Source: Allomuricauda ruestringensis DSM 13258
GTDB taxonomy: Bacteria > Bacteroidota > Bacteroidia > Flavobacteriales > Flavobacteriaceae
Direction of reading: 5' to 3'
Assembly (NCBI RefSeq): GCF_000224085.1
Contig: NC_015945.1
Span: 1,003,501 to 1,067,500 of the forward strand
Length of the DNA: 64,000 bases
Made by a program: the position numbers and the translations under genes. This document shows positions 42,925-52,772 of this stretch, piece after piece (positions within the stretch are counted from its first letter, which is position 1; the number at the start of each line of letters is the position of its first letter). The notes under the pieces are model-generated. The model saw nothing but the letters and a program-made list of their open reading frames with translations, made no database searches and was not told where the DNA came from.

Positions 42925-45900
42925 AACTGAAAAATATAACCGTAGGGCTTCTGCTCATAAGTTTAGTGGCATGCAACAATAAAGAAGTTGCCCAATCGGA
43001 GGAAGAAGTGAAATCCGAAACACTTTTCACCCTTTTGGAGCCAGAGGAAACAGGTGTTACGTTTATCAACAAGGTAGCGAACAAGAAAAATTTCAACATA
43101 TTCAAATACCGAAATTTCTACAATGGAGGTGGTGTAGCAATTGGTGATATCAACAACGATGGTTTACAAGATATTTACCTGACCGGGAACATGGAGCCCA
43201 ACAGACTTTACTTGAACAAAGGTGACATGAAGTTTGAGGACATCTCCGAAAGTGCAGGTGTTCTGGGCAACAAACCATGGTCCACAGGGGTGGTTATGGT
43301 AGATATTAACCATGATGGCCTTTTGGATATTTATGTGAGCAATGCCGGAAATATGGAAGGCAACAATCATGATAACGATCTCTACATCAACAACGGAGAC
43401 CTAACCTTTATCGAAAAAGCCGAAGAATATAATCTAGCAAAAACGGGGTTTTCAACGCACGCTTCCTTTTTTGATTATGACAAGGATGGCGATCTAGACG
43501 CCTATATCCTAAACAACAGTAACATTCCCGTGAGCAGTTTAGGCTATGCCGAACAACGCGAAGTACGTGCACAAGATTGGGAAGGGGTGCCGGACATTTT
43601 TAAAGGCGTTGGGGATATGCTGCTAAGAAACGACAACGGTAAGTTTGTAGATGTTAGCGAAGACGCTGGAATCTACGGTAGTTTGATAGGTTTCGGTCTT
43701 GGAGTGCTGGTTACGGACTTTAATGGCGACCTTTATCCAGATATTTATGTCTCCAACGATTTTTATGAGAGGGATTACCTCTACATCAATCAAAAAGACG
43801 GTACATTTTCTGAAGAAATTAATGACTGGACCTCTCATTTAAGCCTTTCCGCTATGGGTATCGACATAGCCGACATCAATAATGATGGATACAACGATAT
43901 CTTCATTACAGATATGCTACCGGAAAAAGAGCATAGAGTAAAATCTGTGATGGAGTTCGAAGGTTACAATGTTTTTAACCTGAAGCAGAACAAGGATTTT
44001 GGTCAACAATACATCCAAAACACCCTGCAACTCAACAACGGGAACGGTACATTCTCCGAAGTGGCCTATTACAGCGGTGTTGACGCTACGGACTGGAGCT
44101 GGGCCGGACTTATGTTCGATATGGACAACGATGGGCTCAAGGATATTTTTATCACCAACGGCATCAACCACGACCTTACTGATTTAGACTTTGTAGACTT
44201 CTTTGCCAACGAGATAGTCCAAAAAATGGCCCTGACGGGCAAAAAACAATCCATAGATTCCATCATCAATAAAATGCCAATCAAGCCACAACCCAATTAT
44301 GCCTACAAGAACAATGGCGACATATCCTTTACCAACGCCAACAAAGAATGGGGATTTGAGCTTCCATCACGCTCCAATGGGGCAGCCTATGCAGATTTGG
44401 ACAATGATGGTGACCTGGACCTAGTAATCAACAATGTGAATACACCGGCATTTATCTATAGAAACAACGCAGAATCGCAATTGAACAACAATTACATCCA
44501 ATTAAAGTTCAAGGGGCCAGAAAACAACCCATTTGCCGTAGGTACCTTGGCCAAAATTTATTTTGATGGTAACATTGTAAACCAAGAATTGATTCCTTCA
44601 AGAGGTTTTCAATCCTCCATTCAGTACGATATGACTTTCGGTTTGGGCAAATCAGAACAATTGGACTCCTTGCGCATTGTTTGGCCGGACGAGCGCACAC
44701 AAAAATTTGAAAATGTAGCTGCCAATCAAATGTTGACATTAGACCATGCCAATGCCACAGAAACTTATACAATTCCCAAAAAAGCAATCAAAAAATCCTT
44801 TCTGAAAGAAATCGACGCGGATAGGGTATCATCACACAAAGAAGATACCTACAACGATTTTGACTACGAAGGGCTTATTTCCCACAAGCTTTCCCAAGAA
44901 GGCCCATCGTTGGCTGTTGGTGATGTAAACGGGGATGGCAACGAGGATTTCTTCATCGGAGGGGCAAAAGGACAACCTGCATCCCTCTACCTACATACGG
45001 GAAATGGAAATGTTTCACCTAAAAAGATTGCTTTTTTTGAAGAAGATTTGGAATTTGAGGATGTCGCGGCAGCATTTTTTGATGCCGATGGTGATGGTGA
45101 TCTCGATTTGATTGTAGGTTCCGGTGGAAACAACGTTGGTCTGGAAAGAAATTATAGGGCACGACTATATTTGAATGATGGCAACGGAAACTTTTCAAAA
45201 TCCAAAAACGAACTACCATCAACATTCAAGAATATTTCCACAATCTCTCCATACGACTATGATGATGATGGAGATATGGACCTTTTCATCGGTTCGCGAA
45301 GTGTAGTAGGCGTTTATGGGATAAATCCAGACCATCTGCTTTTAGAAAATATGGGGGACGGTACCTTTAACAACGTTACCGAGCGCTTGGGGTACGACCT
45401 AAAAGATGCGGGAATGATAACCGATTCCAAATGGGAAGATATGGATGGGGACGGTAAAAAGGACCTTATTGTTACTTCGGAGTGGGACACCCCGAAAATT
45501 TACAAAAACACCGGCAGAAGGCTATCTAAAATGAACAGTTCTTTGGATAGTCTTTACGGATGGTGGAACACCGTAGCAACAGCAGATCTGGATGACGATG
45601 GAGACAAAGACTTAATTTTGGGCAACCAAGGCCTGAATCTCCACTACAAACCAACGGAATATGCCCCCATGAAATTGTACATCAATGATTACGACAATAA
45701 TGGCACCATTGAACAAATTATGACCATGCAAGAAAACGGTGGTGATTATCCCATTCATCAAAAGAGAGAACTTACGGAGCAGTTACCTTCTCTGAAGAAG
45801 CAGAACCTAAAAGCATCGGATTATGCCCAACGGACCATACATCAACTTTTTCCCAAGGAGGTAATGGACAAATCCATTGTAAAGAAAGTGGAGACCTCTG

Positions 45901-46268
45901 CATCGGTAATAGCTATAAATGAAGGTGGCGGCAAGTTTACCATCAAAAATTTACCACCAAGAGTGCAACTTTCCTGCGTATGTGACATCACTTGTACCGA
46001 TGTGAACAATGATGGCTATTTAGATTTGATCATGGCAGGAAACAATTATGAATTTAAACCTCAGTTTTCAAGACTGGATGCCAGTCAGGGAAATCTATTA
46101 TTGGGAGATGGCAACCTAGGCTTTACATGGCAAGACTACGAAACCAGTGGGTTCAAAATCAGGGATGAAGTAAAATATTTGAAGCAGTTCAAGGATAAAA
46201 ACGGTAAAATTTATGTTATTGCGGCCGTTAACAACAACAAACCAAAGATTTTTGCTTTAAATGAATAG
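42921..46268 (+). CDS. Giant FG-GAP/VCBS-ASPIC lipoprotein 2
   Basis: The 1115-residue protein is a tandem paralogue of the gene before it, with lipobox LLLISLVAC (Cys18). It repeats the family start: TGVTFINKVANKKNFNIFKYRNFYNGGGVAIGDINNDGLQDIYLTGN. The ASPIC-like part is about residues 523-612 (IPSRGFQSSIQYDMTFGLG...LRIVWPDE). Calcium loops include DYDKDGDLDAYI, DADGDGDLDLIVG and DYDDDGDMDLFIG. The ATGA overlap with copy 1 and the 8-bp overlap with copy 3 imply co-translation in equal amounts. Confidence 0.9.
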   Translation: MKLKNITVGLLLISLVACNNKEVAQSEEEVKSETLFTLLEPEETGVTFINKVANKKNFNIFKYRNFYNGGGVAIGDINNDGLQDIYLTGNMEPNRLYLNKGDMKFEDISESAGVLGNKPWSTGVVMVDINHDGLLDIYVSNAGNMEGNNHDNDLYINNGDLTFIEKAEEYNLAKTGFSTHASFFDYDKDGDLDAYILNNSNIPVSSLGYAEQREVRAQDWEGVPDIFKGVGDMLLRNDNGKFVDVSEDAGIYGSLIGFGLGVLVTDFNGDLYPDIYVSNDFYERDYLYINQKDGTFSEEINDWTSHLSLSAMGIDIADINNDGYNDIFITDMLPEKEHRVKSVMEFEGYNVFNLKQNKDFGQQYIQNTLQLNNGNGTFSEVAYYSGVDATDWSWAGLMFDMDNDGLKDIFITNGINHDLTDLDFVDFFANEIVQKMALTGKKQSIDSIINKMPIKPQPNYAYKNNGDISFTNANKEWGFELPSRSNGAAYADLDNDGDLDLVINNVNTPAFIYRNNAESQLNNNYIQLKFKGPENNPFAVGTLAKIYFDGNIVNQELIPSRGFQSSIQYDMTFGLGKSEQLDSLRIVWPDERTQKFENVAANQMLTLDHANATETYTIPKKAIKKSFLKEIDADRVSSHKEDTYNDFDYEGLISHKLSQEGPSLAVGDVNGDGNEDFFIGGAKGQPASLYLHTGNGNVSPKKIAFFEEDLEFEDVAAAFFDADGDGDLDLIVGSGGNNVGLERNYRARLYLNDGNGNFSKSKNELPSTFKNISTISPYDYDDDGDMDLFIGSRSVVGVYGINPDHLLLENMGDGTFNNVTERLGYDLKDAGMITDSKWEDMDGDGKKDLIVTSEWDTPKIYKNTGRRLSKMNSSLDSLYGWWNTVATADLDDDGDKDLILGNQGLNLHYKPTEYAPMKLYINDYDNNGTIEQIMTMQENGGDYPIHQKRELTEQLPSLKKQNLKASDYAQRTIHQLFPKEVMDKSIVKKVETSASVIAINEGGGKFTIKNLPPRVQLSCVCDITCTDVNNDGYLDLIMAGNNYEFKPQFSRLDASQGNLLLGDGNLGFTWQDYETSGFKIRDEVKYLKQFKDKNGKIYVIAAVNNNKPKIFALNE

Positions 46269-49200
46269 ATTTCCCATCATATTGCTGGTAATAACTCTTT
46301 TGTTTTCGTGCGAAAAGGGAGGTAGTCTTTTTGAAAATCCCGAACCGAAAAAAACGGGTGTGGATTTCACCAACACACTAACCTCTTCTCAAGAATTGAG
46401 CATTTTGGACTACCTCTACTTTTACAACGGAGGTGGAGTATCCATTGGCGACATCAATAATGATGGATTACCTGATATTTTCTTTACCGGAAACCAAGTC
46501 AAAAACAAGCTGTACCTAAACAAAGGTGATCTGAAATTTGAAGATATTTCAAGTGCCGCAGGAATCGAAGGAAATAGCGATTGGAACACCGGCGTTACCA
46601 TGGCCGATGTGAACGGGGACGGACTCTTGGATATTTATGTTTGTGCGGTGGTGGGCATCAACGGGTTTAACGGGTTTAACGAACTGTACATAAACAACGG
46701 GGACAACACGTTTACCGAAAGTGCCGCCCAATACGGTCTGGATTTTGATTCCTATAGTTCAAATGCCACCTTTTTTGATTATGATCTGGACGGCGACCTT
46801 GACCTATACTTGCTCAACCATGCCGTGCATACCCAAAATTCCTTTGGGCGTTTTGATTTAAGGTATGAGCGACGATATGAAACCGGGGACAAATTGCTGC
46901 GCAACGACAATGGCAGGTTTATCGATGTTAGCGAAGAGGCTGGCATTTATGGAGGCGTAAACGGTTATGGTCTCGGTTTGGCCATTGCCGATTTTAACCA
47001 AGACGGATACCCGGACATATACGTGGGCAACGATTTTCATGAAGACGATTATTATTACCTCAACAATGGCGATGGCTCCTTTACCGAAAGTTTGAAGAAA
47101 TATTTTGGTCATACCTCTCGTTTTTCCATGGGCAACGATGTAGCCGACATCAACAATGATGGCCGACCGGATTTTCTTTCATTGGATATGCTTCCCGAAG
47201 ACGAAGTGGCCTTAAAATCTTCCGAAGGAGATGATAATATCCAAACCCAAAAAATGCGAATAGACCGTTTTGGGTATCATTATCAGTTTACCAGAAATAT
47301 GCTTTTTGTGAACCAGCCCGATGGAACCTTTATGGAAACTGCATTAATGAGTGGCGTTGCGGCAACCGATTGGAGCTGGAGCGCACTATTCGGGGATTAT
47401 GATCTCGATGGGCATCAGGATGTCTTTATTTCCAATGGGATCCCAAAAAGACCCAACGACCTGGATTTCATCAAATTTGTTTCCAACGACCAAATCCAGC
47501 AAAAGATGGACAACACCAAACTTGTGGACCAACAAGCACTTGATTTAATGCCGACAGGAAATGTGCATAATTATGTGTTTCGAGGTGGTGGGGACCTTCA
47601 TTTTCAAGACATGTCCGAAAAATGGATTACCAAAGACACGCTTGTTTCTGGGGCTACGGCCATAGGCGATTTGGATAATGATGGGGATTTGGATTTGGTA
47701 ACGAACAATATTAATCAGCCTGCTACCTTTTACATCAATAAAACAAACGACAAGGGTAGTTACTTAAAACTGAAGTTCAATTACTCCGAAAAAAATACTT
47801 TCGGGATTGGAACCAAGGTTTATTCCTATCAAAATGGTAGCCTACAATTCAAAGAATTGTTCCCAACACGAGGTTTTCAAGCATCTTCTGAACCAATGGT
47901 TCATTTTGGTTATAAAAATGTATCAGAAGTAGATTCGATAAAAATCATTTGGCCGGACAAAACCTATCAGGTGCTTCAAAATGTTCCCGTAAACCAAACA
48001 CTTACAGTAGAACCAAAAAATACCAGATCTTTTGATTACAATTCCCTTCGTGAAACTAAAAAACCGTTATTCAGTCCAGTCGACGGCAATCTAGGTTTGG
48101 ATTTTACGCATGCGGAGGACAACTACACCGATTTTAACCGCGAAAAACTGATACCCTACCAAATATCGGATAGAGGACCTGCACTGGCTGTTGGTGATTT
48201 AAATGGTGATAGAATGGACGATATTTTCTTTGGAGGTTCTAAATACAAGCCTTCACAAATTTTTGTGCAGCAAGATTCTATTTTTGTGAACCAAAAAATG
48301 GAAAGCATCCAAAAGGATTCCATTCGGGAAAATGTTTCTGCAACCATCGCTGATTTTAACAACGATGGCAAAAATGATTTGATTACAACCTCAGGAGGGG
48401 GGGACTTTTTTGGAAAATCGGAACCCTTGTTAGATGCTTACTACATCCAAAAAGATACTTTTTTTGAGAATGTTGCACTTCCAGAATACTATCAAAATTC
48501 ATCTGTAATCAAACCTTTTGATTTTGATAGTGATGGAGATTTGGATGTTTTTATCGGCGGACACACCATTACAGCCAAATTCGGGGCTCCAGCCAATTCT
48601 TATTTACTTGAAAATAAAAACGGAACTTTTAAAGTGAAGAATGATTTTGAAGAGTTTTCCAAGGGAATGGTAACCGATGCCATTTGGAGCGATTTTGATG
48701 GGGATGGAAATACCGATCTTATTTTAGTAGGAGAATGGATGTCGCCCAAGTTTTTGAAATACCAAAATGGTTCTTTTACCGAAGTGGAACAGATAAATAT
48801 TTCCGGACTATGGCAGGCCATTGAGACTTTTGATATTGATGGGGATGGGGACACCGATTACCTTCTTGGTAACTGGGGCACCAATTCAAAGTTTAAGGCT
48901 TCCGAAGAGCATTCCATGAAACTATATTTCAACGATTTTGATGACAATGGCCAAACCGAAACGGTAACCGCCATGGAGAAAAACGGCAACTATTATCCTT
49001 TGGAAACCTTGGATGGATTGGCTTCACAAATGGTTTACCTTAAAAAGAAATACACCACGTATGAATCTTTTGCCGGGGACACTATGGAAGAAATATTCGG
49101 AGGAGATGTATTGAATTCATCAACCTTGCTGGAGGTCGATACATTAAAATCGGGATATTTGCGAAATGATGACGGCAACTTTGTTTTTGTCCCCTTCAAA

Positions 49201-49500
49201 AATGAGCTTCAAGTATCCCCTATCATGTCATTTTTAGTAGATGATTTTGATGGTGACGGAAATACCGAGGTACTCGTTGGCGGCAATTACTTTGGAGTAA
49301 AACCTTATCACGGCAGGTTGGATTCGTTTCCGGGCGCTCTCATCAAAAGTGAAAGGGACATTGTTTTGGGCAATCAACTCGGTTTGGATTTTACACAAAA
49401 ATCAATTCGACATTTAAAAACAATCACACTTAACAAACAAAAATATTTGTTAGCTGTATTCAATAACGATAAAGCACAAGTTTATAAAATCAATGATTAA
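46261..49500 (+). CDS. Giant FG-GAP/VCBS-ASPIC lipoprotein 3
   Basis: The 1079-residue third paralogue has lipobox LLVITLLFSC (Cys17). Family start: TGVDFTNTLTSSQELSILDYLYFYNGGGVSIGDINNDGLPDIFFTGN. The ASPIC-like domain is at about 498-590 (LFPTRGFQASSEPMVHFGYKNVSEVDSIKIIWPD). Its N-terminal repeat order follows copy 1 more closely than copy 2 (both have SILDYLYFYNG or NILNYLYFYNG), so two rounds of duplication are likely. It overlaps the haloperoxidase frame by 8 bp if that protein uses its first ATG. Confidence 0.9.
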   Translation: MNRFPIILLVITLLFSCEKGGSLFENPEPKKTGVDFTNTLTSSQELSILDYLYFYNGGGVSIGDINNDGLPDIFFTGNQVKNKLYLNKGDLKFEDISSAAGIEGNSDWNTGVTMADVNGDGLLDIYVCAVVGINGFNGFNELYINNGDNTFTESAAQYGLDFDSYSSNATFFDYDLDGDLDLYLLNHAVHTQNSFGRFDLRYERRYETGDKLLRNDNGRFIDVSEEAGIYGGVNGYGLGLAIADFNQDGYPDIYVGNDFHEDDYYYLNNGDGSFTESLKKYFGHTSRFSMGNDVADINNDGRPDFLSLDMLPEDEVALKSSEGDDNIQTQKMRIDRFGYHYQFTRNMLFVNQPDGTFMETALMSGVAATDWSWSALFGDYDLDGHQDVFISNGIPKRPNDLDFIKFVSNDQIQQKMDNTKLVDQQALDLMPTGNVHNYVFRGGGDLHFQDMSEKWITKDTLVSGATAIGDLDNDGDLDLVTNNINQPATFYINKTNDKGSYLKLKFNYSEKNTFGIGTKVYSYQNGSLQFKELFPTRGFQASSEPMVHFGYKNVSEVDSIKIIWPDKTYQVLQNVPVNQTLTVEPKNTRSFDYNSLRETKKPLFSPVDGNLGLDFTHAEDNYTDFNREKLIPYQISDRGPALAVGDLNGDRMDDIFFGGSKYKPSQIFVQQDSIFVNQKMESIQKDSIRENVSATIADFNNDGKNDLITTSGGGDFFGKSEPLLDAYYIQKDTFFENVALPEYYQNSSVIKPFDFDSDGDLDVFIGGHTITAKFGAPANSYLLENKNGTFKVKNDFEEFSKGMVTDAIWSDFDGDGNTDLILVGEWMSPKFLKYQNGSFTEVEQINISGLWQAIETFDIDGDGDTDYLLGNWGTNSKFKASEEHSMKLYFNDFDDNGQTETVTAMEKNGNYYPLETLDGLASQMVYLKKKYTTYESFAGDTMEEIFGGDVLNSSTLLEVDTLKSGYLRNDDGNFVFVPFKNELQVSPIMSFLVDDFDGDGNTEVLVGGNYFGVKPYHGRLDSFPGALIKSERDIVLGNQLGLDFTQKSIRHLKTITLNKQKYLLAVFNNDKAQVYKIND

Positions 49501-49510
49501 TCGCAAGGCC

Positions 49511-50842
49511 ATGAAAAAAAGAATAAGTTTAATCGCAGCACTATTGTTGGTTTTGGCGTCATGTCAAAAAAAACAGGAACCCGTTGAAGTCTCCCCGGAA
49601 GAATTCCATGCATCCGTGGACAAAGTGATCGAAATAATGATCCATGATATATTCTCGCCTCCAGTGGCCAGCAGAATATTTGCATACTCCAACATTGCGG
49701 CATACGAAATTGTAGCAAAAAAAAACGACACATACAAATCCTTGGCAGGACAGGTAACCGGTCTTAAAACTATTCCAGAGCCTAAAAACGGTGATAACAT
49801 CAATTACGAAATGGCCGCCTTGATCGCCCAAATGGACATCAGCAAAAGGCTTATCTTTTCCGAAGAAAGAATGGAAAGTTTTAGGGATAGCCTTTACACC
49901 ATCTGGATGGATAAGAACGAGGCCGTTTTTAATGCCAGTAAGGAATACGGATTGGAAGTGGCCAACTTTGTTGGTGAATGGATGAACAAGGACAACTACA
50001 AAGAAACTCGAACCATGCCCAAGTTCTCTGTGGACTCCGAAGACCCTTCACGCTGGCAACCCACCCCCCCAGCCTACATGAACGGTATTGAGCCACATTG
50101 GGATAAAATACGTCCTTTTGCCATTGATTCCGCGCAACAATTCAAACCTGCTCCACCACCAGAATTTTCCATGGAAGAAGATTCCAAATTCTATGAAGAG
50201 GTAATGGAGGTCTACGAAGTGAGAAAAAGTATGATTGGTAAAGGCGATAAATCGGAAGAAATAGCCATAGCCCAGTTTTGGGATTGCAACCCTTATGTTT
50301 CGGTAACCCGTGGACACCTAATGTTCGCCACAAAGAAAATCACCCCGGGAGCACATTGGATAGGCATTGCTAAAATAGCATCTAGAAAATCGGGTGCGGA
50401 TTTTGCCAAAACGGTTTACGCCTACACCAAAACCTCTATTGCGATTGCCGATGGTTTTATTAGCTGTTGGGCCGAGAAATATAGAAGCAACCTTATTCGT
50501 CCTGAAACGGTGATCAATGAGTATCTTGATGACAGTTGGGAACCTGTATTGCAAACGCCTCCTTTCCCAGAATATACAAGTGGGCACAGTGTGGTATCGG
50601 GCGCAGCTGCCATAGCACTAACGGATATCTTCGGCGATAACTTTGCCTTTGATGACGATACCGAAGTACCTTACGGCCTTCCTGTTCGTTCCTTTACATC
50701 TTTTAACCAAGCATCCAATGAGGCAGCATTGAGCCGAATGTATGGAGGAATCCACTATCGTGCCGCTATTGAGGTTGGAATTAAACAAGGTAGGGACCTT
50801 GGGAAATTTATAGTGGACAAATTGGATATGACAAAAAGCTAA
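49511..50842 (+). CDS. Vanadium-dependent haloperoxidase-family (PAP2) lipoprotein
   Basis: From the ATG at 49511 the protein is 443 residues with lipobox LLLVLASC (Cys18); an ATG six codons earlier is also possible. All vanadate or phosphate ligands are present at canonical spacing: K323-x6-R330 (EKYRSNLIRPET), S357-G358-H359 (PEYTSGHSVVSG) and R409-x5-H415 (SRMYGGIHYRAAI). The family includes halide-oxidising enzymes and PAP2 phosphatases, which share this site, so the reaction is undecided. It is the fourth gene in the VCBS block and is predicted to sit on the same membrane surface. Bound vanadate with H2O2 would allow halogenation; otherwise it could remove phosphate. Confidence 0.92.
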   Translation: MKKRISLIAALLLVLASCQKKQEPVEVSPEEFHASVDKVIEIMIHDIFSPPVASRIFAYSNIAAYEIVAKKNDTYKSLAGQVTGLKTIPEPKNGDNINYEMAALIAQMDISKRLIFSEERMESFRDSLYTIWMDKNEAVFNASKEYGLEVANFVGEWMNKDNYKETRTMPKFSVDSEDPSRWQPTPPAYMNGIEPHWDKIRPFAIDSAQQFKPAPPPEFSMEEDSKFYEEVMEVYEVRKSMIGKGDKSEEIAIAQFWDCNPYVSVTRGHLMFATKKITPGAHWIGIAKIASRKSGADFAKTVYAYTKTSIAIADGFISCWAEKYRSNLIRPETVINEYLDDSWEPVLQTPPFPEYTSGHSVVSGAAAIALTDIFGDNFAFDDDTEVPYGLPVRSFTSFNQASNEAALSRMYGGIHYRAAIEVGIKQGRDLGKFIVDKLDMTKS

Positions 50843-50864
50843 TCCTTATTTTTGCTCCTTAGTT

Positions 50865-51764
50865 ATGAAGAAGATCATTTCAATAACCCTTGCCCTTGCG
50901 GTGGGAGCAGTTTTGTGGTATCTATTTTTAAAACCCCAGGATTATCAGGTCAATTTTGAGGCAAAAGCCATTCCGGGGACCATATTCGAAACCGTTAAGG
51001 CTTGGAACCAAGGTTTTGATTCCGTAATGCCTGTGGAGTACATAAGCCCAAGCCATTTTAAGCAAACCATTGTAGTGAACGATTCTGTTCATATGTACGA
51101 ATGGGAAATAAACCGAGTCCACGATTCACTGAGTGAAGTTCAAGTAAATATCAAGGATGCCGATAATTCCATTGACAATAGGCTTGCCGTTCCATTTTCG
51201 GATACCGATTTTGAAAAAGGCTCCAGAAAACTGCTTTTGGATTTCAACAGTTTCCTGAACGAACATCTGGAAGGATTCAACTATTCCATAGAAGGGGAAG
51301 CAGAGATATTTTCCTCATTTTGTGCTTGCGTCAAACTAAAGACCACGCCCGAAAACAAGGCCAAAGGCATGATGGCCAACTATAGCTTCTTAGATGGCAT
51401 CCTTGCCCAGAATGAAGTTCAACTAAATGGCCCTCCTTTTGTAGAGGTGTTGGACTGGGATTTGGAGAACAATAGTCTTTCCTATAATTTTTGCAATCCT
51501 ATCATCCGTTCGGAAAAACTTCCAAACCACCCTGACATCAAATACAAGCGCATCTTTAGTAAAAATGCCATTAAGGCGGTTTACCATGGAAACTATATTA
51601 CTTCCGACCGCGCATGGTATGCCATATTGGATTATGCTAAAAAGAACAACATTGCCCTAGAGAAAAAACCAATTGAAATTTTCTATAACAACCCCAATAT
51701 GGGTGGAAATGAATTGGAATGGACTACCGAGGTATTTATGCCCATAAAAGAATCCGATGAATAA
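50865..51764 (+). CDS. Membrane-anchored SRPBCC/GyrI-like protein
   Basis: The 299-residue protein has one N-terminal membrane segment (ISITLALAVGAVLWYLFL), then a region like SRPBCC ligand-binding folds (YQVNFEAKAIPGTIFETVKAWNQGFDSVMPVEYISPSHFKQ), and a C-terminal half like GyrI-type effector-binding domains (FVEVLDWDLENNSLSYNFC...IKAVYHGNYITSDRAWYAILDYAKKN). The assignment is by pattern only. It lies 22 bp after the haloperoxidase gene and overlaps the next by 8 bp, so it belongs to the same transcription unit. Binding of a small hydrophobic ligand is a fair guess. Confidence 0.7.
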   Translation: MKKIISITLALAVGAVLWYLFLKPQDYQVNFEAKAIPGTIFETVKAWNQGFDSVMPVEYISPSHFKQTIVVNDSVHMYEWEINRVHDSLSEVQVNIKDADNSIDNRLAVPFSDTDFEKGSRKLLLDFNSFLNEHLEGFNYSIEGEAEIFSSFCACVKLKTTPENKAKGMMANYSFLDGILAQNEVQLNGPPFVEVLDWDLENNSLSYNFCNPIIRSEKLPNHPDIKYKRIFSKNAIKAVYHGNYITSDRAWYAILDYAKKNNIALEKKPIEIFYNNPNMGGNELEWTTEVFMPIKESDE

Positions 51765-52614
51765 ACTCACCCTTGTTTTTTTGCTGATAATGGGCCAAGC
51801 TTGTGCCCAAAAGACTTATTTGAGTGAATTGAATCCCTTATCCAAATTCCCCTCCGAGCTCAAAGAAGTCTCCGGGATGGAAATTGCTGCTGATGGGAAC
51901 ATTTGGGTCATTGAAGATAGCGGGAACAAAGACAAAGTATATAAGGTTGACCGGGATTGTGAAGAGAAAGAATCCTTAAAAATTGACCATGCCAAAAACA
52001 GGGATTGGGAAGATTTGACAAAAGATATTAACGGCAACCTTTACATTGGTGACTTTGGCAACAACAAAAACGCCCGCAAGGATTTGGTCATTTACAAGAT
52101 TCCCAAAGAAGAAATGGGCAAAAAGGAACCCAATGCCGACAAGATCGAGTTCAAATATCCACAGCAAAAATATTTTCCGCCTAAAAAAGACAGCCTGTAT
52201 TTTGATACCGAAGGCTTTTTTCACCTAAATGATTACCTGTACATCTTTACTAAAAACCGTACGAGGCCATACACTGGAAAAACCCTAATTTATAGGGTTC
52301 CGGATAAAAAAGGGGAGTACGAAGCTGAATTTTTGGGAACTCTCTTCTTGTGTGCAGACCAAGACCATTGTTCGGTGACCAGTGCCGATATTTCCCCTAA
52401 CGGAAACACCATTGCCCTGCTGAGCTATGGTTTCGTTTTTTTACTGACGGATTTCAGCGCCCCTGATTTTACTAAATCATCCATCAAAATCATTGATTTA
52501 AATACTAACACTCAGGTTGAATCGGTTTGCTTTGTGGACAACAAAACACTTCTTATTGCTGACGAAGAGAACAACCATGGTGGTAGAAATCTTTATGAAT
52601 TAAAGCTCGATTAA
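51757..52614 (+). CDS. Propeller-like lipoprotein (phytase-like/SdiA-regulated-like)
   Basis: The 285-residue protein has a short signal with lipobox LIMGQAC (Cys16). It shows repeated strand-turn units typical of beta-propellers: LKEVSGMEIAADGNIWVIEDSGNKDKVYKV, RDWEDLTKDINGNLYIGDFGNNKN, SADISPNGNTIALLSYGFVFLLT, VESVCFVDNKTLLIADEENN. The phrase DWEDLT...GNLYIGDFGNN is seen in propellers of the phytase-like and SdiA-regulated groups. The function is unknown. It is the last gene of the unit that began with the VCBS genes. Confidence 0.7.
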   Translation: MNKLTLVFLLIMGQACAQKTYLSELNPLSKFPSELKEVSGMEIAADGNIWVIEDSGNKDKVYKVDRDCEEKESLKIDHAKNRDWEDLTKDINGNLYIGDFGNNKNARKDLVIYKIPKEEMGKKEPNADKIEFKYPQQKYFPPKKDSLYFDTEGFFHLNDYLYIFTKNRTRPYTGKTLIYRVPDKKGEYEAEFLGTLFLCADQDHCSVTSADISPNGNTIALLSYGFVFLLTDFSAPDFTKSSIKIIDLNTNTQVESVCFVDNKTLLIADEENNHGGRNLYELKLD

Positions 52615-52772
52615 AACCAAAAAGCATACTACAGACAGGCCTGAAAATTTGTATTGATATTTATTTTTTGCGGCTTCAATGCTTCGCTTTGGACAGGACA
52701 GACCTAAAACAGCACCACTTAATAAATTGCCCAATTTGTTTTTACTCATTTTATTATTGACATTTGGGCACT

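Noticed and set aside
46660..46690. Tandem ACGGGTTTA duplication
   Set aside because: Only two in-frame copies, encoding NGFNGF; too short to be a meaningful repeat.
39780..49300. Many short similar DNA stretches (GATxxxAACGATGG type) that could look like a repeat array
   Set aside because: They encode the DxNxDGxxD calcium loops of the VCBS proteins and follow the reading frame; spacing is irregular and there are no spacers, so this is not CRISPR.
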